Assembly (NCBI GenBank): GCA_013153455.1
Contig: JAADEK010000041.1
Span: forward strand, 1 to 8,048
DNA: 8,048 bases
Reading direction: 5' to 3'
Source of the DNA: Aquificota bacterium
GTDB taxonomy: Bacteria; Aquificota; Aquificia; Aquificales; Aquificaceae
Shown: in pieces, positions 6,136-8,048 of the stretch
How positions within the stretch are numbered: the first letter of the stretch is position 1
Layout of the letters: each line of letters begins with the position of its first letter
Notes under the pieces: generated by a model
Seen by the model: only the letters and a program-made list of their open reading frames with translations
Told to the model about the DNA's origin: nothing
The model's database searches: none
Program-made: the position numbers and the translations under genes

Positions 6136-7828
6136 GGAAAGGGTTTTGAGGTTCCTGTCCCTTCTCTCAAAGACGGGTTTTATAAAGGAAAGGGACATAT
6201 CAAGCATCATAGGGCGCATGGAGGAAAACGAAGACCCCATAGAAGCCCTCATAAGGCTCGGTATACTGAGCGAGGGACAGATAACGAGCTTCTTCAAACA
6301 ACAGATGCCAAAGCGCGTGGTTGAGCACATAGACGTCAGCTCAATACCCGCGGACGCTCTGAACGCCATACCGAGGAACGTAATAGAGAAGTATAAGGTA
6401 ATACCCTTCAAACTTGAGAAAGACAGGATATACATCTACACGTTTGACCCCTACAATCAGGACATGATTAACGAGCTTCGCTTCATCACAAAGATGCAAG
6501 TCGTCCCCTACTACGCTCCTCCCTCCGTTATAGCGAAGGCGCTTGACGAACTCTTCCCGAAGGTTTCGGAGATACTTGAGGAGATACCTTCCGACGAGAT
6601 AACGATAGACGAGGTGGACGAGGAGGTCTCGCTTGAGGAGGCGATAGAGAGCGCGGAAGCTGCGCCCATAGTAAAGCTCGCGAACCTAATCATATACGAG
6701 GCGGTCGTCAGGGATGCGTCGGACATACACGTTGAGCCACAAGAGACGAAGCTTTTGGTTCGCTTCCGTATTGACGGTGTTCTTCGCGTGTTTCGTGAGT
6801 TTCCGCCCGGTGTAAAGGACGGTCTCATAACGCGCATAAAGATAATGGCGAAGATGGACATATCCGAGAAAAGAAAGCCCCAAGACGGGAGGATAAGGGT
6901 AAACGTAAAGGGAAAGAAGATAGACCTCCGTGTTTCCACCGTTCCCACTGTCTACGGAGAGAAAATCGTTATGCGTATACAAGAAGCGGAGAAATACCTG
7001 AGGGTGAGGCTTGAGGACCTCGGTTTTGAACCCGACGACCTGCAAAAATACAGAAGGGCTATATGGAAGCCGTGGGGTATGATACTCGTTTCGGGACCGA
7101 CCGGGAGCGGTAAGACCACGACCCTTTACGCCTCCCTTATGGAGAGAAACACCCCGGATGTCAATATCCTAACCGTTGAGGACCCCGTTGAGGTATCAAT
7201 ACCCGGTATAAATCAGGTTCAGGTAAATGAGAGGATAGGGCTTACTTTTGCAAACGTCCTCAGGGCTTTTCTCCGTCAGGACCCGGACATCATACTCGTG
7301 GGTGAGATTCGTGATACCGAAACCGCGGAGATAGCTATAAGGGCTTCCCTTACCGGTCACCTCGTCTTTTCAACCGTTCACGCAAACGACGCCCCGACGA
7401 CGGTGACCCGTCTCGTTGATATGGGCATAGAGCCTTTCTTGGTCGGAAGCTCGCTCATACTCGTAGTAGCCCAGAGGCTAATCAGGAAGCTATGCCCAAA
7501 GTGTAAGCAAGAAGCAAAGCTCCCGAAAGACCTCCTCCTTCAGCTCGGTCTTATATCGGACCCCTCGGAGGATATCACGATTTACAAAGCAAAGGAGGGG
7601 GGATGCGAGCACTGCAACTTTACCGGATACAAGGGAAGAACCGCGGTTCACGAGATACTTGAAGTTGACGACGAGATAAAGACGCTGATAATACGCGGAG
7701 CGACGCACGACGAGATAAGGAAGAAGGCAATAGAAAAGGGCATGAGAACGCTTTACCAGAACGGTCTTCTTAAGGTAAAGAAGGGAATAACCTCCGTTGA
7801 GGAGGTAAACAGGGTTCTGGCTGTTTAA
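6128..7828 (+). CDS. pilB: Type IV pilus assembly / type II secretion ATPase (PilB/GspE family)
   Basis: A cytoplasmic hexameric motor ATPase that drives pilin (type IV pilus) or pseudopilin (type II secretion) assembly from the inner membrane. The 566 residues show the full PilB/GspE layout. The N-terminal MshEN/T2SSE_N region (about 1-155) includes NAIPRNVIEKYKVIPF. A short acidic linker follows, then the N2 domain with ASDIHVEP and VRFRIDGVL. The C-terminal ATPase has Walker A GPTGSGKT (323-330), the Asp box VEDPVE (350-355), Walker B DIILVGEIRD (387-396) and the His box GHLVFSTVHAND (410-421). A zinc-binding tetracysteine is present as CPKC (456-459) and CEHC (493-496). The retraction ATPase PilT lacks the N-terminal region and zinc motif, so this is an extension-type motor. 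No pilC, pilM or gsp genes are in the window, so PilB versus GspE cannot be settled. It overlaps panB by 8 bases, implying coupled translation. Confidence 0.92.
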   Translation: MDRERVLRFLSLLSKTGFIKERDISSIIGRMEENEDPIEALIRLGILSEGQITSFFKQQMPKRVVEHIDVSSIPADALNAIPRNVIEKYKVIPFKLEKDRIYIYTFDPYNQDMINELRFITKMQVVPYYAPPSVIAKALDELFPKVSEILEEIPSDEITIDEVDEEVSLEEAIESAEAAPIVKLANLIIYEAVVRDASDIHVEPQETKLLVRFRIDGVLRVFREFPPGVKDGLITRIKIMAKMDISEKRKPQDGRIRVNVKGKKIDLRVSTVPTVYGEKIVMRIQEAEKYLRVRLEDLGFEPDDLQKYRRAIWKPWGMILVSGPTGSGKTTTLYASLMERNTPDVNILTVEDPVEVSIPGINQVQVNERIGLTFANVLRAFLRQDPDIILVGEIRDTETAEIAIRASLTGHLVFSTVHANDAPTTVTRLVDMGIEPFLVGSSLILVVAQRLIRKLCPKCKQEAKLPKDLLLQLGLISDPSEDITIYKAKEGGCEHCNFTGYKGRTAVHEILEVDDEIKTLIIRGATHDEIRKKAIEKGMRTLYQNGLLKVKKGITSVEEVNRVLAV

Positions 7829-7895
7829 CAACCTCCTTAATCCCGTTTCTGGCACCTATATTATACCTCTTCTCCGTGTATGGGTATACAATTAA

Positions 7896-8048
7896 TACCT
7901 TGCGGTCGTTTATCGTTCCGAAGAGTCTTCGGTCTTTGAAATCTCTGAGTTCGGAAGGAGAACGGGGAGGGAGGTTTTGCCCATACGCGCGGACCTTTCA
8001 AGGGAGGAAAGCTACTACGAGGTCGTGGAGAGGACGGTTGAGAGGTTC
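7896..8048 (+). pseudogene. Short-chain dehydrogenase/reductase fragment lacking its N-terminus (runs off window)
   Basis: From 7896 to the window edge one frame reads as 51 residues. It begins YLAVVYRSEESS, continues GREVLPIRADLSREE and ends VVERTVERF. This resembles classical SDR enzymes from the second beta strand (AVVYRS) through the ADLS strand, with its conserved Asp, to the helix before the expected NNAG motif, which would lie just beyond the edge. SDR proteins normally have about 30 residues before this, carrying the TGxxxGIG cofactor loop. Here the frame is closed by TAA at 7893-7895, there is no ATG, GTG or TTG in the frame, and the 67 bases after the upstream ATPase gene (7829-7895) show no glycine-rich loop in any plus-strand frame. 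I therefore call it a 5'-truncated or decayed gene. A sequencing error, or a real protein of another family with an unusual start, is possible. Confidence 0.45.

Noticed and set aside
5923..6435. 170-codon minus-strand frame spanning the panB/ATPase junction
   Set aside because: It is antisense to two well-supported genes, with Ser/Leu/Phe-rich nonsense composition and no recognisable domain.
6511..7045. Minus-strand open frames inside the PilB/GspE gene
   Set aside because: Ser/Thr-rich or Tyr/Leu/Val-rich shadow translations opposite a fully recognisable ATPase; no ribosome sites or motifs.
7883..7899. Inverted repeat GGTAT...ATACC as operator or terminator
   Set aside because: Only 5-base arms in an AT-rich stretch, no U-run and no clear promoter beside it; expected by chance.
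7876..8048. Open plus-strand frame from a GTG at 7876 to the window edge
   Set aside because: Its translation is Arg/Ser/Gly-rich and meaningless, while the neighbouring frame over the same bases gives SDR-like protein.

Overview
The window looks like chromosomal DNA from a flagellated, thermophilic bacterium, most likely of the Aquificota (Aquifex/Hydrogenobacter/Hydrogenivirga type). This is an inference from the very tight gene packing, the Arg AGG/AGA and Ile ATA codon use, the Lys/Glu-rich proteins, a DUF1122-like protein and unrelated housekeeping genes strung into short operons. I see no insertion sequences, CRISPR arrays, tRNA or rRNA genes, or phage genes. No stretch longer than about 70 bases lacks a recognisable reading frame.

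Left edge (1-340, minus strand): the N-terminal part of trmH, a SpoU-type tRNA 2'-O-methyltransferase that runs off the window. A 49-base divergent gap separates it from a flagellar operon on the plus strand (390-3069): a short helical protein in the usual flgN position, then flgK and flgL, which encode the two hook-filament junction proteins. The gap holds a good match to a flagellar sigma-28 (FliA) promoter, placed so that the first gene would be almost leaderless.

Middle (3066-5012, minus strand): a DUF1122-like gene followed by accC (biotin carboxylase). accC converges on flgL with a 4-base overlap of the two 3' ends. There is no accB beside it.

Right (5032-7828, plus strand): an unrecognised 100-residue protein with three W-x-W motifs, panB (pantothenate synthesis) and a PilB/GspE-type secretion or pilus ATPase. 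These are packed with a 3-base gap and an 8-base overlap. This operon diverges from the DUF1122-accC pair across only 19 bases.

Right edge (7896-8048, plus strand): a reading frame with no start codon that resembles the second beta strand onward of a short-chain dehydrogenase/reductase. The glycine-rich cofactor loop is missing and a stop codon lies just upstream, so it looks like a 5'-truncated or decayed gene.

The genes do not form one pathway. Flagellar assembly, fatty-acid or carboxylation metabolism, CoA-precursor synthesis and type IV pilus/type II secretion are interleaved. I find no convincing new multi-gene system. The best leads are the W-x-W protein, the sigma-28/leaderless arrangement and the truncated dehydrogenase.
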